Positions 34,657 through 43,656 are shown, counted from the first letter of the stretch. The stretch: 64,000 nt of DNA from Paenibacillus validus NBRC 15382 (GCF_004000985.1 NZ_BIMH01000012.1:56697-120696), one strand, 5' to 3'. Made by a program: numbers and translations. The notes: generated by a model from the sequence alone, not told the origin.

Positions 34657-35628
34657 CTACGCTTCATAGTGCCAGACGCCGCTGCGCATAGCCTTCCCGA
34701 TTGCCGCTTTGGACTCCGCATAATCCAACAAACCGATAATCTCCGACATGACCGCCGAGAATTCGGAATCATATTTTTGCGGATATAAAACTTGCGCCAA
34801 TTGAAAGGCCGTCGTGCTTCCGCTGCGAATGTAAGCTTTCAATTTCTCCGCCTTTTCCTCAATGCGCGCCAACCGCTTGCCGATAAGCTCATGAGGCCGG
34901 TCCACCGGCTCGCCATGACCGGTATAGACGATGTCCGCCTTCAGCTCCAGGCACTTCGTCAAGGACCGGGCGTAAGCAACCAGCGTCGGTATCCGATTCC
35001 CTTCCCGGTCCGGTTCGACAAAGGCGTTGCTGGAAATATGCCTGATTAGATGATCGCCGGCAAACAGCCTCTTTTCCCGCTCATCCCAGAAGGCAAGATG
35101 ATCCGGCGAATGGCCGGGAACCTCGATGACCCGGTAAGCTCCGATCCGGTCCGATTCCCGAAGCGTCCGGATGGGGGCCTTTATTTTACTTGGATCGTTG
35201 TTCCTGATCGCGCGTTGAAGGCGTGCGGCATGTCGTTCTCCTGCTTCCCCGCAGCCCATTTCCCGGTATAACCGCTTGTAGAAGCTTGCGCGCATGGACA
35301 AAAAATCGGGTTCTCTCGTTAATCGCGGAACCGCCTCCGGATGTGCATAAACGGGGACATCCGTGAGCGCCGTAATCCGATTGACCAACCCGGTATGGTC
35401 CGGATGGCTGTGCGTAATTAAAATTTGCGACAAATCGCGCAAAGCGAACCCGGCTCTCTCCAGAGCGCCATGGAGCGCATCCCAGCAAGCCTCGGAGTCG
35501 TCCCCGGCGTCGATTAACGTAAGCGTACGCTCATCGGACACCAGAAACATATTGACGTCGCCCACGTCGTAAGGCGTCGGCGCAACGACCGGAATGACAC
35601 GGCGGGAAGCCGTAACTTCACCGTTCAT
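34657..35628 (-). CDS. MBL-fold metallo-hydrolase
   Basis: The 323-residue protein has the metal motif THSHPDHTG near 72 and a later GHSPDH near 162 and GDHLI, as in glyoxalase II/lactonase-type enzymes. It is paralogous to the protein encoded at 44325-45305. In this operon it could hydrolyse a CoA thioester or lactone that accumulates as a dead-end product. The exact substrate is unknown. Confidence 0.82.
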   Translation of the reverse strand: MNGEVTASRRVIPVVAPTPYDVGDVNMFLVSDERTLTLIDAGDDSEACWDALHGALERAGFALRDLSQILITHSHPDHTGLVNRITALTDVPVYAHPEAVPRLTREPDFLSMRASFYKRLYREMGCGEAGERHAARLQRAIRNNDPSKIKAPIRTLRESDRIGAYRVIEVPGHSPDHLAFWDEREKRLFAGDHLIRHISSNAFVEPDREGNRIPTLVAYARSLTKCLELKADIVYTGHGEPVDRPHELIGKRLARIEEKAEKLKAYIRSGSTTAFQLAQVLYPQKYDSEFSAVMSEIIGLLDYAESKAAIGKAMRSGVWHYEA

Positions 35629-35676
35629 CAGATATTCACTTCCCTACGTTTGTGCTTTGAACGGCCCGATAGCCTC

Positions 35677-36132
35677 TCAAGCGTTCAACCATGGATTAAT
35701 TTGAACCGTCTCGACGGCCGTATCCTCTTCCAGCAGCGCGCGGGCTTCGTCCGGAATCGGCACGGCAAAGATGCGATCCCCCTCCTGCTTGACCCAGCCC
35801 CGCAATTCGTAGCCGTGCCCCGTTCTCGCTTCTCCCCGGAATACCTCGTGATTCAGCTTCACCGTTCTGCGGTTGACCTCCGTTACCTCGGTGGCAATGG
35901 TGATGATATCGTCATAATACAGCGGTTTCTCGAAGGTGCAGCGCACATCGAGCAATGGGAGAATGATGCCGTGCTTCTCGCCAAGCTCGGCAGGCGGGAG
36001 ACCGATGCTCCGGAAAAATTGATGGCCGGCGATATCGAACCATTTGAAATAGTTCGGATAATAAACGATCCCCGCCTTGTCCGTATCCCCGAAATTGACC
36101 CTGATTTGAAACCGGTTGCGTCTCATTCGCAC
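35677..36132 (-). CDS. Acyl-CoA thioesterase, 4-hydroxybenzoyl-CoA thioesterase fold
   Basis: This 151-residue hot-dog protein has the signature GDTDKAGIVYYPNYFKWFD near 15-33, which carries the catalytic aspartate of 4-hydroxybenzoyl-CoA thioesterases. It probably releases free CoA from aromatic or ring-opened CoA esters. It is the first gene after an internal terminator of the operon and has no visible promoter of its own, so it depends on readthrough. Confidence 0.85.
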   Translation of the reverse strand: MRMRRNRFQIRVNFGDTDKAGIVYYPNYFKWFDIAGHQFFRSIGLPPAELGEKHGIILPLLDVRCTFEKPLYYDDIITIATEVTEVNRRTVKLNHEVFRGEARTGHGYELRGWVKQEGDRIFAVPIPDEARALLEEDTAVETVQINPWLNA

Positions 36133-36162
36133 GTCTCCTTATTGCCGGTTACCCAACGTTTC

Positions 36163-36203
36163 AAAAAAACGATATGGATTATGAACATCCATAATCCATA
36201 TCG
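36163..36203 (-). terminator. Strong intrinsic terminator inside the paa operon
   Basis: CGATATGGATTATG (36170-36183) pairs perfectly with CATAATCCATATCG (36190-36203). An A run at 36163-36169 gives seven Ts on the minus strand. It lies between the hydratase and thioesterase genes and should reduce expression of the four downstream genes. Confidence 0.85.
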
Positions 36204-36241
36204 CATTCCGGCGCTTATTCAGATCGTACCGGCGGTTCCTG

Positions 36242-37021
36242 TTATTGGCCTTGCCAGTTCGGCTGGCGCTTCTCCAGGAAGGCCGCCAAGCCTTCCTTCG
36301 CATCGGCGGAACGGAACAAGAGGTTTTGCAGCTCGCCCTCGTATCGGATGGCAACGTTGAGCGGCATTTCGATCCCGTTCTGGATCGACAGCTTGATGTT
36401 CGAAACGGCGTACGTGGCGCTGTTTGCAATTTTACGAGCATATTCCAGCGTCTTCTCTCTCGTCTGTTCTTGCGGGAACACTTTATTGACAAGTCCGATA
36501 TGAAGGGCTTCCTCCGGCGTCAACAGGTCGGCCGAAACGTTCAGATCAAGCGCGCGCGACGGCCCGATCAGGCGGGCAAGGCGCTGAGTGCCGCCCGTTC
36601 CGGCAAGCACGCCGAGCGTCACTTCCGGCAAACCGATCTTGCCGGCTTTGTCGCCCATGAAGCGCAGGTCGCAGCCGAGCGCCATCTCCAGACCTCCGCC
36701 AACCGTATGCCCTTCGAGGCAGGCGATGAACACTTGCGGCGAGCGCGCGATTTTATCGAGCGTTTCGTTGCAGAACAAGCAAAATTGCGTTTTGAACTTC
36801 GGATCGGCCGCTTTCAGGAAGTTGATGTCCGCGCCGGCCGAGAAGAAATTCGGCGTATCGCTCAGCAGGACCGCGACTTTAATGGAAGGATCGAAGCGGA
36901 TATCGTCGATCGCGGCATTTAATTCTCTGTAGAAGTCCAGACTGTAAGAGTTCGTTTTGTTGATATGAAGGTGAATTTCGGCAATTCCGCTTTCTTTCGT
37001 CAACGTTAAATTTTGTCCCAT
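36242..37021 (-). CDS. Enoyl-CoA hydratase/isomerase, copy 1 of a duplicated pair
   Basis: This 259-residue crotonase has both catalytic glutamates (GGGLEMALGCDLRF and GLPEVTLGVLAGTGGTQRL) and the oxyanion segment FSAGADINFLKAADPKF. It is nearly identical to the protein encoded at 49876-50673; they differ at about one position in twelve. AGAGGAA precedes ATG 37021. In Paa-type pathways such enzymes isomerise the ring epoxide or hydrate dehydroadipyl-CoA. A cysteine-bearing FCLFCNETL segment is unusual compared with PaaF or PaaG. Confidence 0.88.
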   Translation of the reverse strand: MGQNLTLTKESGIAEIHLHINKTNSYSLDFYRELNAAIDDIRFDPSIKVAVLLSDTPNFFSAGADINFLKAADPKFKTQFCLFCNETLDKIARSPQVFIACLEGHTVGGGLEMALGCDLRFMGDKAGKIGLPEVTLGVLAGTGGTQRLARLIGPSRALDLNVSADLLTPEEALHIGLVNKVFPQEQTREKTLEYARKIANSATYAVSNIKLSIQNGIEMPLNVAIRYEGELQNLLFRSADAKEGLAAFLEKRQPNWQGQ

Positions 37022-37047
37022 GATCAGTTCCTCTTTTCTTATATGGA

Positions 37048-38523
37048 TTAGAGTCCGAATAAATTAAGCGGCTTCGGCCCGACGTAAGAAACGACGCTTT
37101 TCGTTTCGGTATACAAGTTGAGCGTTTCAAGAGCCAGCTCGCGCCCGAAGCCGGACTGCTTATAGCCCCCGAACGGAGTGCCGGGAAATGCCGAAATTGG
37201 TGAGTTGACCATCACGATACCCGCCTTGATTGCGCTTGCCACGCGATGGGCTTTGCCGTGGTCCTTCGTCCATATCGCCGAACCGAGGCCGAAGATCGTA
37301 TCGTTGGCCTGACGGATGACGTCCTGCTCATCGTGAAACTTCATGACGACGACGACCGGTCCGAAAATTTCCTCCTGCGCGACGCGCATATCGTTGCGGA
37401 CATTGCCGATGACGGTCGGCATGTACCAGTGGCCCTTCTCGAATTCCGGCCCTTCCGGACGTTTGCCGCCGAGCAGCACTTCCGCCCCTTCTTCGACCGC
37501 AAGTTTTACATACCCGTCAATGACCCGCTCATGGCTAGCCGAGATGACCGCTCCCATATGCACGCCTTCGGCGAACGGATCGCCGACGCGCAGGCGCTTC
37601 GCCTTCTCGATGAACTTCTCCATGAACCGGTCATAAATGTTCGCGTGTACAAACAAGCGGGACCGCGCTTCACAGGATTGGCCTGTATTATAGAAGATTC
37701 CGTATAAGGAGCCGTCTACCGCACCGTCGATATCGCAATCGTCGAACACGATGTTCGGCGATTTCCCGCCGAGCTCCAGCGTGATCCGTTTTATCGTTTT
37801 CGAAGCGCGCGCCATAATGTCTTTACCCGTTTCCGTTTCGCCGGTAAACGCAATCTTGTCGATGCCCGGGTGCTCCGTCATATAGGGTCCGATTTCCGAA
37901 CCGCTGCCTGTAATAACGTTGACCACACCCGCAGGAACGCCGGCCTCCTGGCAAATCTCCGCAAGCATGTAAGCGGTAATCGGGGTAGGGCTGGCCGGTT
38001 TCAGAACGACCGTACAACCGGTAGCCAGCGCAGGCGCAATTTTCCAGGCGGCCATCATCAAAGGATAGTTCCAGGGAATGATTTGTCCGCATACGCCGAC
38101 CGGTTCCTTCACGGTATAGTTAAAAAATCCGTTCGGCACTTGATTGACGTCTCCGCTTTGCGTCATGGCTGCAGCCGCGTAAAACTCGAAGTCCTCTATC
38201 GCTTGACCGATCTGTCCCTTGGCGGCGCTGACCGTTTTACCGCTGTTCAGCACTTCCGCTTTAATTAATTCCGGCAGGCGCTCGGTCATGATGCTCGCGA
38301 TTTTAATCATGATCTTGGCTCGGCGAGCCGCATTCATTTTCGGCCATTTGCCTTGCTCGAACGCCGCTCTCGCGGCGGCAACCGCCTTATCCACGTCTTC
38401 CCGGTTCGCTTTGGCGACCGTGCCGATCACCTCGCCGGTGGCAGGGTTGAACGTTTCAATGACTTCCCCGCTGCTGCTTTCCACAAATTCACCGTTGATG
38501 AATAAAGGATAATGCTGCTTCAT
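37048..38523 (-). CDS. NAD(P)-dependent aldehyde dehydrogenase
   Basis: The 491-residue protein starts at ATG 38523 (MKQHYPLFINGEFVESSSGE) with GAGGGGG upstream. It has catalytic glutamate in LELGGKSPN near 261 and cysteine in FYNTGQSCEARSRLF near 295. It lacks the hydratase domain that PaaZ carries, and it looks more like a broad semialdehyde dehydrogenase. In this operon it could oxidise the ring-opened semialdehyde-CoA, the step done by PaaZ-ALDH or BoxD elsewhere. Confidence 0.88.
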   Translation of the reverse strand: MKQHYPLFINGEFVESSSGEVIETFNPATGEVIGTVAKANREDVDKAVAAARAAFEQGKWPKMNAARRAKIMIKIASIMTERLPELIKAEVLNSGKTVSAAKGQIGQAIEDFEFYAAAAMTQSGDVNQVPNGFFNYTVKEPVGVCGQIIPWNYPLMMAAWKIAPALATGCTVVLKPASPTPITAYMLAEICQEAGVPAGVVNVITGSGSEIGPYMTEHPGIDKIAFTGETETGKDIMARASKTIKRITLELGGKSPNIVFDDCDIDGAVDGSLYGIFYNTGQSCEARSRLFVHANIYDRFMEKFIEKAKRLRVGDPFAEGVHMGAVISASHERVIDGYVKLAVEEGAEVLLGGKRPEGPEFEKGHWYMPTVIGNVRNDMRVAQEEIFGPVVVVMKFHDEQDVIRQANDTIFGLGSAIWTKDHGKAHRVASAIKAGIVMVNSPISAFPGTPFGGYKQSGFGRELALETLNLYTETKSVVSYVGPKPLNLFGL

Positions 38524-38536
38524 CGAACCTACCCCC

Positions 38537-39736
38537 TCAGTCCCATTTTTCCACAATTGTGGCGATTCCCTGGCCGACGCCGATACACATGGAAGCCAAG
38601 GCATACCGGCAATCCCGCCGTTTCATTTCGTGCACCAGCGTCGTCATGATCCGGGCGCCGCTGCATCCCAGAGGATGCCCGAGCGCGATAGCCCCGCCGT
38701 TCACATTGACCCGCTCCGCATCAAGCCCGAGCTCCTTCACGCAAGCTAAAGACTGCGAGGCGAAAGCTTCGTTCAATTCGACCAGATCGATCTGGTTCGC
38801 GGTGAGTCCCGCCTTCTGCAGCGCTTTGCGGACGGCGGGTATAGGTCCCACCCCCATGTAATCGGGATGGACGCCTGCCGTCGCCGAAGTCACGATCCGG
38901 GCTATCGGCCGCAAGCCCAGCCGTTCCGCCGTCTGTCTCTCCATCACGAGAAGCGCGCTCGCTCCGTCGTTGATGCCGGAGGAATTGCCGGCCGTTACGG
39001 TGCCGTTCTTGCGGAACGCGGGCTTTAATTCCGCCAGCTTCTCCAGCGTCGCATCCGCCCGCGGATGCTCGTCGGTATCGAACAGAACCGTGTCGCCCTT
39101 GCGCTTGATCGGGAACGGAACGATCTCATCCTTGAACTTTCCTTCGCGGATTGCCTGCTGGGCGCGCTGCTGGCTGGTCAAGGCGAATGCGTCCTGTTCC
39201 TCGCGGCTGATCCCGTATTTGCTTGCGACATTCTCCGCCGTCTCTCCGAGCGTGATCGGCGGGTATTTCTCTTCCATGACCGGATTTACAATCCGCCAGC
39301 CCAGCATCGTATCATAGAGCGTCTGGTTGCCTCGGGCCCCGGAATGCTCCGGCTTGAGCATGACATAAGGCGCTCGGGTCATACTCTCCGTGCCGCCGGC
39401 AATAAACACGTCCCCGATATCGGCTTTGATCGCGTTCGCCGCCTGATTGACGGCCTCCAGCCCCGATCCGCACAGTCTGTTCACGGTAACCCCGGGTATC
39501 GATAAGGGGAGACCGGCCAGCAGCACCGCCATGCGGGCCACGTTCCGGTTATCTTCACCCGCCTGATTCGCGCAGCCGAAGAACACGTCTTCAATCCGTT
39601 CCGGCTCCACCCGGCTGCGGTTCAGCAGCTCGCGAATCACGTGAGCCGCCAGATCGTCCGGCCGCGTATCCTTCAACGTTCCGTTGTATTTGCCGATCGG
39701 CGTTCGAACGGCATCCACAATGACAGCTTCCCTCAT
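38537..39736 (-). CDS. paaJ: 3-oxoadipyl-CoA thiolase (PaaJ/PcaF type)
   Basis: The 399-residue thiolase has nucleophilic cysteine in [11 protein letters not shown] near 90, histidine in [10 protein letters not shown] near 355 and second cysteine in CIGVGQG near 385. The [15 protein letters not shown] segment is typical of beta-ketoadipyl-CoA thiolases. It releases acetyl-CoA and succinyl-CoA as the last pathway step. It overlaps the upstream dehydrogenase gene by four bases (ATGA). Confidence 0.9.
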   Translation of the reverse strand: MREAVIVDAVRTPIGKYNGTLKDTRPDDLAAHVIRELLNRSRVEPERIEDVFFGCANQAGEDNRNVARMAVLLAGLPLSIPGVTVNRLCGSGLEAVNQAANAIKADIGDVFIAGGTESMTRAPYVMLKPEHSGARGNQTLYDTMLGWRIVNPVMEEKYPPITLGETAENVASKYGISREEQDAFALTSQQRAQQAIREGKFKDEIVPFPIKRKGDTVLFDTDEHPRADATLEKLAELKPAFRKNGTVTAGNSSGINDGASALLVMERQTAERLGLRPIARIVTSATAGVHPDYMGVGPIPAVRKALQKAGLTANQIDLVELNEAFASQSLACVKELGLDAERVNVNGGAIALGHPLGCSGARIMTTLVHEMKRRDCRYALASMCIGVGQGIATIVEKWD

Positions 39737-40482
39737 GATGGAAACTTCCTCTCTTCCGGGTAAGTGTAAAATCCGCGGCCGCTTTGAAGGCCGAGCCGGT
39801 TCGCGTACAGAAGCTTCCGCAGCAGCGGCGCGGGACGATAGCGGTCTTCGCCGATTTCGCGGTGAAGGCCGTTCAGGACGGCGACAATATCATCCACGCC
39901 GACCGTATCCGCCCATTCCAACGGCCCCATCGGATAGTTCGTTCCTTGTCGCATCGCCGTGTCGATGTCCTGCGGCGATGCGATGCCTTCCATCAGCCCG
40001 AAGGCCGCTTCATTGATGATCAGGGACAAGATCCGCGCATAAACCAGGCCGACCTCATCCTGCACCGTCTCGGTTTGTTTCCCCAAGGCTTCAAAAAAAC
40101 GGGCGGCCTGGCGTAATTTCGATTCCTCCGTCTGCAAGGCGGGAGCGATTTCAACCAGCTCCGACTTCTCGATCGTAGCGAACGCCGAGAAGCCGACTAA
40201 CCGCGTGGAATCTTGAAGCCAAGATGCGCTTTCGGTCGCGCTGATCCCGAGCACGGTGGAAAGAATCAGCGTATCCCCGCCTGCGGCATAGGTTTCCGCC
40301 GATGCGAGATTTGCTCTCTTTTGCGCCAAATCGGCATTCGTCGTCTCCACGATGACGTCCATCTCCCGTTCAAGGCGGCTGCCGTCCGACAGCTGCACGC
40401 GTCCCGAATCGGAGCAAAGCTTGCGTAATGCCGCTGCCAGGGAGTTATTCCCCAGAATAAGAACGTTAGGGAGTTCCCTCAT
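39733..40482 (-). CDS. 3-hydroxyacyl-CoA dehydrogenase-like protein with degenerate nucleotide site
   Basis: The 249-residue protein starts at ATG 40482, inside the end of paaH. Its C-terminal half is a clear 3HCDH domain ([52 protein letters not shown]). The N-terminal Rossmann part is shortened and reads [13 protein letters not shown] where GxGxMG is expected, and the usual HFFNP segment is replaced by VGFSAFAT. It may be inactive as an enzyme alone and pair with PaaH, or act on another substrate. Confidence 0.8.
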   Translation of the reverse strand: MRELPNVLILGNNSLAAALRKLCSDSGRVQLSDGSRLEREMDVIVETTNADLAQKRANLASAETYAAGGDTLILSTVLGISATESASWLQDSTRLVGFSAFATIEKSELVEIAPALQTEESKLRQAARFFEALGKQTETVQDEVGLVYARILSLIINEAAFGLMEGIASPQDIDTAMRQGTNYPMGPLEWADTVGVDDIVAVLNGLHREIGEDRYRPAPLLRKLLYANRLGLQSGRGFYTYPEERKFPS

Positions 40483-41329
40483 ACGAATAATACCCCTCTC
40501 CGGTTTTTCTCCCCAGCCGGCCCGATTGCGCCATGCGCTGCTGATAGTAATGGGGACGGAAGCGCGGATCCCCGTAAAAGGCTTCATACACCGACACGGT
40601 CGTGGAGAAGTTGATATCGATCCCAATTAAGTCCTGCAGTTCAAAAGGCCCCATCCGGAACTGCCCGCTCCGCTTCATAATGCGGTCAATTTGCTCCGCC
40701 GTGGCAATGCGGTCCCCGAGAATGCGAAGCGCTTCGTTGTAGAAGGGGCGCGCCACCCGATTGACGATGAAGCCGGGCGTGTCCGCGCAAGATACCGCAG
40801 ACTTCCCGATCGACGCGGCGAACTCAAGCAGCGCCCGTATCGTTTCCTCGCTCGTTCGAATGCCCTTCACCACCTCGACCAGCGGCATGAGCGGGGCCGG
40901 ATTGAAGAAATGCAAGCCGGCCACCCGAGCCGGAAGACTCGTTTCGGCTGCGATCGCCGTGATCGAGAACGAGGACGTATTCGACGCCAATATCGTTTCC
41001 CCGGGACAGCTTTCGTCGAGCTTCCGGAACACATCCCGCTTGATGTCCATCGATTCGGGCACCGCTTCGATCACGAGCTGGCATTCCTGCATATCCGAGA
41101 GCCGCACCGTTGTCCGGATGGCGCCCTTCACATCTGCGGCCGCTTCGGCCGACAATTTGCCCTTCTCCGCCAATCGGTCGATTTGCCTGTCTATGGCTGC
41201 CTTGGACTTGTTGACGATTTCTTCGCTTCGATCGAAAAGAACGACCTGATAACCGTGCTGAGCCGTCGTCTGCGCGATACCGGCCCCCATCGTGCCGGAA
41301 CCGATGACCCCAACCGATCGTATAACCAT
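40466..41329 (-). CDS. paaH: 3-hydroxyadipyl-CoA dehydrogenase (PaaH-like)
   Basis: The 287-residue enzyme has an intact Rossmann motif GVIGSGTMGAGIA near 7-19, the catalytic region LASNTSSFS and GLHFFNPAPLMPLVEV, and a C-terminal 3HCDH domain (GFIVNRVARPFYNEA, FRMGPFELQDLIGID). I choose ATG 41329 for spacing to GGAGTG; GTG 41338 is an alternative. It oxidises 3-hydroxyadipyl-CoA to 3-oxoadipyl-CoA, the substrate of the thiolase encoded just downstream. Confidence 0.9.
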   Translation of the reverse strand: MVIRSVGVIGSGTMGAGIAQTTAQHGYQVVLFDRSEEIVNKSKAAIDRQIDRLAEKGKLSAEAAADVKGAIRTTVRLSDMQECQLVIEAVPESMDIKRDVFRKLDESCPGETILASNTSSFSITAIAAETSLPARVAGLHFFNPAPLMPLVEVVKGIRTSEETIRALLEFAASIGKSAVSCADTPGFIVNRVARPFYNEALRILGDRIATAEQIDRIMKRSGQFRMGPFELQDLIGIDINFSTTVSVYEAFYGDPRFRPHYYQQRMAQSGRLGRKTGEGYYSYEGTP

Positions 41330-41341
41330 GTCCCTCACTCC

Positions 41342-41518
41342 TTATGATTCGTCCGGGTGCTCCTCTTGCCAACGAACGAATTCAAAGACGCTTTTACATG
41401 CGTTGCAATAATATTGGCGGACGAGCTGGGCCGTGCCGAACGGCGCGATCAGCGTGACGTCCTTGGATTCGCAGAAGCAGCAGAACGGTTCGGCGCATCT
41501 CTCTTCCCGGTCAACCAT
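41342..41518 (-). CDS. Free-standing zinc-ribbon protein equal to the PaaD C-terminal domain
   Basis: This 58-residue gene starts at ATG 41518, overlapping the paaC stop by eight bases, and ends with TAA at 41342-41344. It has two cysteine pairs, CCFC near 13-16 and CNAC near 38-41, around LIAPFGTAQLVRQYYC. PaaD proteins normally end in such a domain (CPxC, then SPFGTxxCKxLYxCxxC). Here the PaaD gene at 42376 stops after its first domain and this second domain is a separate gene three positions later. It probably still works with PaaD in metal-cluster or oxygenase assembly. Confidence 0.85.
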   Translation of the reverse strand: MVDREERCAEPFCCFCESKDVTLIAPFGTAQLVRQYYCNACKSVFEFVRWQEEHPDES

Positions 41519-42146
41519 GGGCCGCCGTCCTGTGCGCCACGTCCGCCTCGATCATTTGATCGAACCGGGCGGTCAACGCCGTGCCCGCTTTCATGTAACC
41601 GCTTGCATAAAGCTCTTGATCCGCCTCCAGCTTGACCAGCCATGCGCGCGCTTCGGCCACTCTTTCCTGCAGCGCTTCACGAAACTTGCGCGGTACCGCC
41701 CCTGTATCGTTCGCCAGCTGAACCGCCCAGCCTCTACAGTAGGCGACATGATCGCCCTGCTCTCTCAGCAGCTTATGAATGCGCATGACGATATCCGTGT
41801 GACCGGCTTCAAACATCGCCTGAAGGACCAAATTAAAGCTCACGTTGATCGTGTAAGCGGATGCAATTAATCCGATCCAATCGGTCGTGTTCCCGGCGAA
41901 ACGGAACGCTTTACCTGTCTGGTCGCGAACGTCCTGCTTCTTTCCGGTTAAGCCTTTCAGATCGAAGGCCCAATTATATAACAACCTCGCATGACCGAGT
42001 TCACCTTGCGCCATCGCAATCGATGACAGGCTTGCTTCCAAATTCGGCCCGCCGACCCCGATTTCCACCAATCGGTCGCCCAGTACAAACTTATTGTCCG
42101 CGATCGTCTCCACGATGTGAATAAAAGAGTCTCTGCCTTTCGTCAT
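41511..42146 (-). CDS. paaC: Oxygenase structural subunit PaaC-like, with retained ExxH motif
   Basis: This 211-residue ferritin-fold protein matches PaaC by position and sequence (FVLGDRLVEIGVGGPNLEAS, LREQGDHVAYCRGWAVQLAN). PaaC normally supports PaaA and has lost metal ligands, reading LDLLGQAR. Here the same place reads AQGELGHAR, which restores a Glu and a His; a second E-x-x-x-H is in REQGDH. It is about 35 residues shorter than E. coli PaaC. Start and stop overlap paaB and the zinc-ribbon gene. Confidence 0.82.
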   Translation of the reverse strand: MTKGRDSFIHIVETIADNKFVLGDRLVEIGVGGPNLEASLSSIAMAQGELGHARLLYNWAFDLKGLTGKKQDVRDQTGKAFRFAGNTTDWIGLIASAYTINVSFNLVLQAMFEAGHTDIVMRIHKLLREQGDHVAYCRGWAVQLANDTGAVPRKFREALQERVAEARAWLVKLEADQELYASGYMKAGTALTARFDQMIEADVAHRTAAHG

Positions 42147-42379
42147 CGCCCGTCACCCCATTTTTCGAAAAGCCCTTCAGGCTGTCGGATCCAAGTCATT
42201 TCCTCTCTCGGAACGACGCACATTTCCACCCAATCTTCCTCGTCATACACGAAGGTCGCGTATACCTTCGCAAGCTGGTCCGTCTCGGCCGCAACGGTGC
42301 CGACCATGACCAAGTCGTCGCCGCGTTTAATCCTGGTAAACACGTTGTATTCCTTCTTCTGCTTGCTGCTGCTGTTCAT
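42143..42379 (-). CDS. paaB: Oxygenase small subunit PaaB
   Basis: The 78-residue protein matches PaaB (YNVFTRIKRGDDLVMVGTVA, then YDEEDWVEMCVVPREEMTWI), a small subunit of the 1,2-epoxidase complex. It overlaps its upstream and downstream neighbours by four bases each (ATGA), as expected for subunits made in fixed ratio. The gene order A-D-B-C differs from the A-B-C-D order of E. coli. Confidence 0.85.
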   Translation of the reverse strand: MNSSSKQKKEYNVFTRIKRGDDLVMVGTVAAETDQLAKVYATFVYDEEDWVEMCVVPREEMTWIRQPEGLFEKWGDGR

Positions 42380-42702
42380 CGCGCGCTAACCCCCCACGTT
42401 TTTAATTTCTCGCGAGCAGCCGCCGAAAGGCGATCTACGGTCCAAGGAGGGCTCCAAACGACATTCATGCGCACTTGTTCAACTCCGGGTTCCTTCAACA
42501 AACGTTTTTGAATATCGCCCTCAATCCATTCCATACAAGCACAGGAGGCGGCGGTATAGGTCATCGTCACTTCCGCTTCGCCGTCTTGAACCGAAATCCC
42601 GTAGATTAATCCCATATCGACGACACTGACCGGGAATTCCGGATCCATCACTTCATATAGAGCATTCCAGCAGCGTTTCTCGATCAGGCTAATCTCGCTC
42701 AT
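42376..42702 (-). CDS. paaD: PaaD, DUF59/MIP18 domain only
   Basis: The 108-residue protein has the DUF59 features NALYEVMDPEFPVSVVDMGL, and the cysteines in TAASCACMEWIEGDIQKRLL. E. coli PaaD is about 165 residues with a C-terminal zinc ribbon; that part is missing here and is found as a separate gene at 41342-41518. PaaD is thought to help mature the diiron oxygenase. The gene is one base from paaA. Confidence 0.85.
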   Translation of the reverse strand: MSEISLIEKRCWNALYEVMDPEFPVSVVDMGLIYGISVQDGEAEVTMTYTAASCACMEWIEGDIQKRLLKEPGVEQVRMNVVWSPPWTVDRLSAAAREKLKTWGVSAR

Positions 42703-42703
42703 C

Positions 42704-43639
42704 TCAGACCACCTCTTGGCGAAGCGCTTCCAGTTCGTGGGCCCCCCGTTGAATGCGGTTTACAAATTCCTGATTGCGCGGGCCTCTGTTCTTAAAGCGC
42801 TGAATCACGTTATCCCAGGTATCCGGCTGATCGTACAGCCATTTCTTCTGGTCAGCATCGAATTTGCACGGGAACGGTACGTCCAGCATGTATTTCTGCT
42901 GCGCTTCGTCGTAATGCGCCGGCGGCTTCAATCCGATTGACTCCAGGAACGGAACGGCCGTCGACAACCATTTTTGGCGAAGCCCGTCGTTCGTCTTGCC
43001 TTTGAGCTTATAGTCAAGCTGCGCGGAGCGGCTCTTCAATTCGTCGGAAACGCCGAAGAACTCCAGCGCCATCAGGAACATCCAATCCATCGCTCTGCGA
43101 ACCTGGTCCGCCGTCTCCGGATGGTCCATGGCCGCCTTCAGAATGATTTCGCCATTGCGCAGATGGAACAATTCCTCTTTATCCACTTTCACAAGCGCCC
43201 GCTTCCACGGTCCGTACGAGGTATGCTCGAAAGCGTCGCCGAGGAGCGTATAGCCCGCGCGGTCAAACAAAGCGTTGAACATGCCGAGCTCCACCCAATT
43301 TTCCAGCTCGAAATCGAAGGCGTACGGATTTTTCCACTTGTTGGCCGGCCGGTCGTACACGATGGAATCGACATTTTCCCCAAGATCTTTCAGCAGGCGG
43401 TACGCGATATGCGCGTGTCCGATTTCATCCTGCATGATCGCCAGCGCCGTAATTTTGTGGTTCAGCGTAGGAGCTTGATCATACACGGTCAACAAGGGCG
43501 GTACGCTTAACAGCTCCGTATCGCCGACAATAAGCAGTGTTTGTTTTAAGGCTTGCAAATACGCCTCATCCATATCCTCCATACGTTCAACAAAAAAACC
43601 GGCATTCACTTTTTCTTTGAGTAAAGCGGAACGATCCAT
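42704..43639 (-). CDS. paaA: Paa-type diiron oxygenase catalytic subunit (PaaA-like)
   Basis: The 311-residue protein has the diiron ligands in AIMQDEIGHAHIAYRLL near 65-81 and DKEELFHLRNGE near 156-167, in a ferritin-like fold close in length to PaaA (309). PaaA epoxidises phenylacetyl-CoA with electrons from PaaE. No paaE, paaK or paaZ is in the window, while benE and a benzoate-CoA-ligase-like gene share the regulon, so benzoyl-CoA or an analogue may be the substrate. ATG 43639 fits GGGGTG better than GTG 43648. It is the first gene of the operon. Confidence 0.82.
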   Translation of the reverse strand: MDRSALLKEKVNAGFFVERMEDMDEAYLQALKQTLLIVGDTELLSVPPLLTVYDQAPTLNHKITALAIMQDEIGHAHIAYRLLKDLGENVDSIVYDRPANKWKNPYAFDFELENWVELGMFNALFDRAGYTLLGDAFEHTSYGPWKRALVKVDKEELFHLRNGEIILKAAMDHPETADQVRRAMDWMFLMALEFFGVSDELKSRSAQLDYKLKGKTNDGLRQKWLSTAVPFLESIGLKPPAHYDEAQQKYMLDVPFPCKFDADQKKWLYDQPDTWDNVIQRFKNRGPRNQEFVNRIQRGAHELEALRQEVV

Positions 43640-43656
43640 AACATTCACCCCATTAC

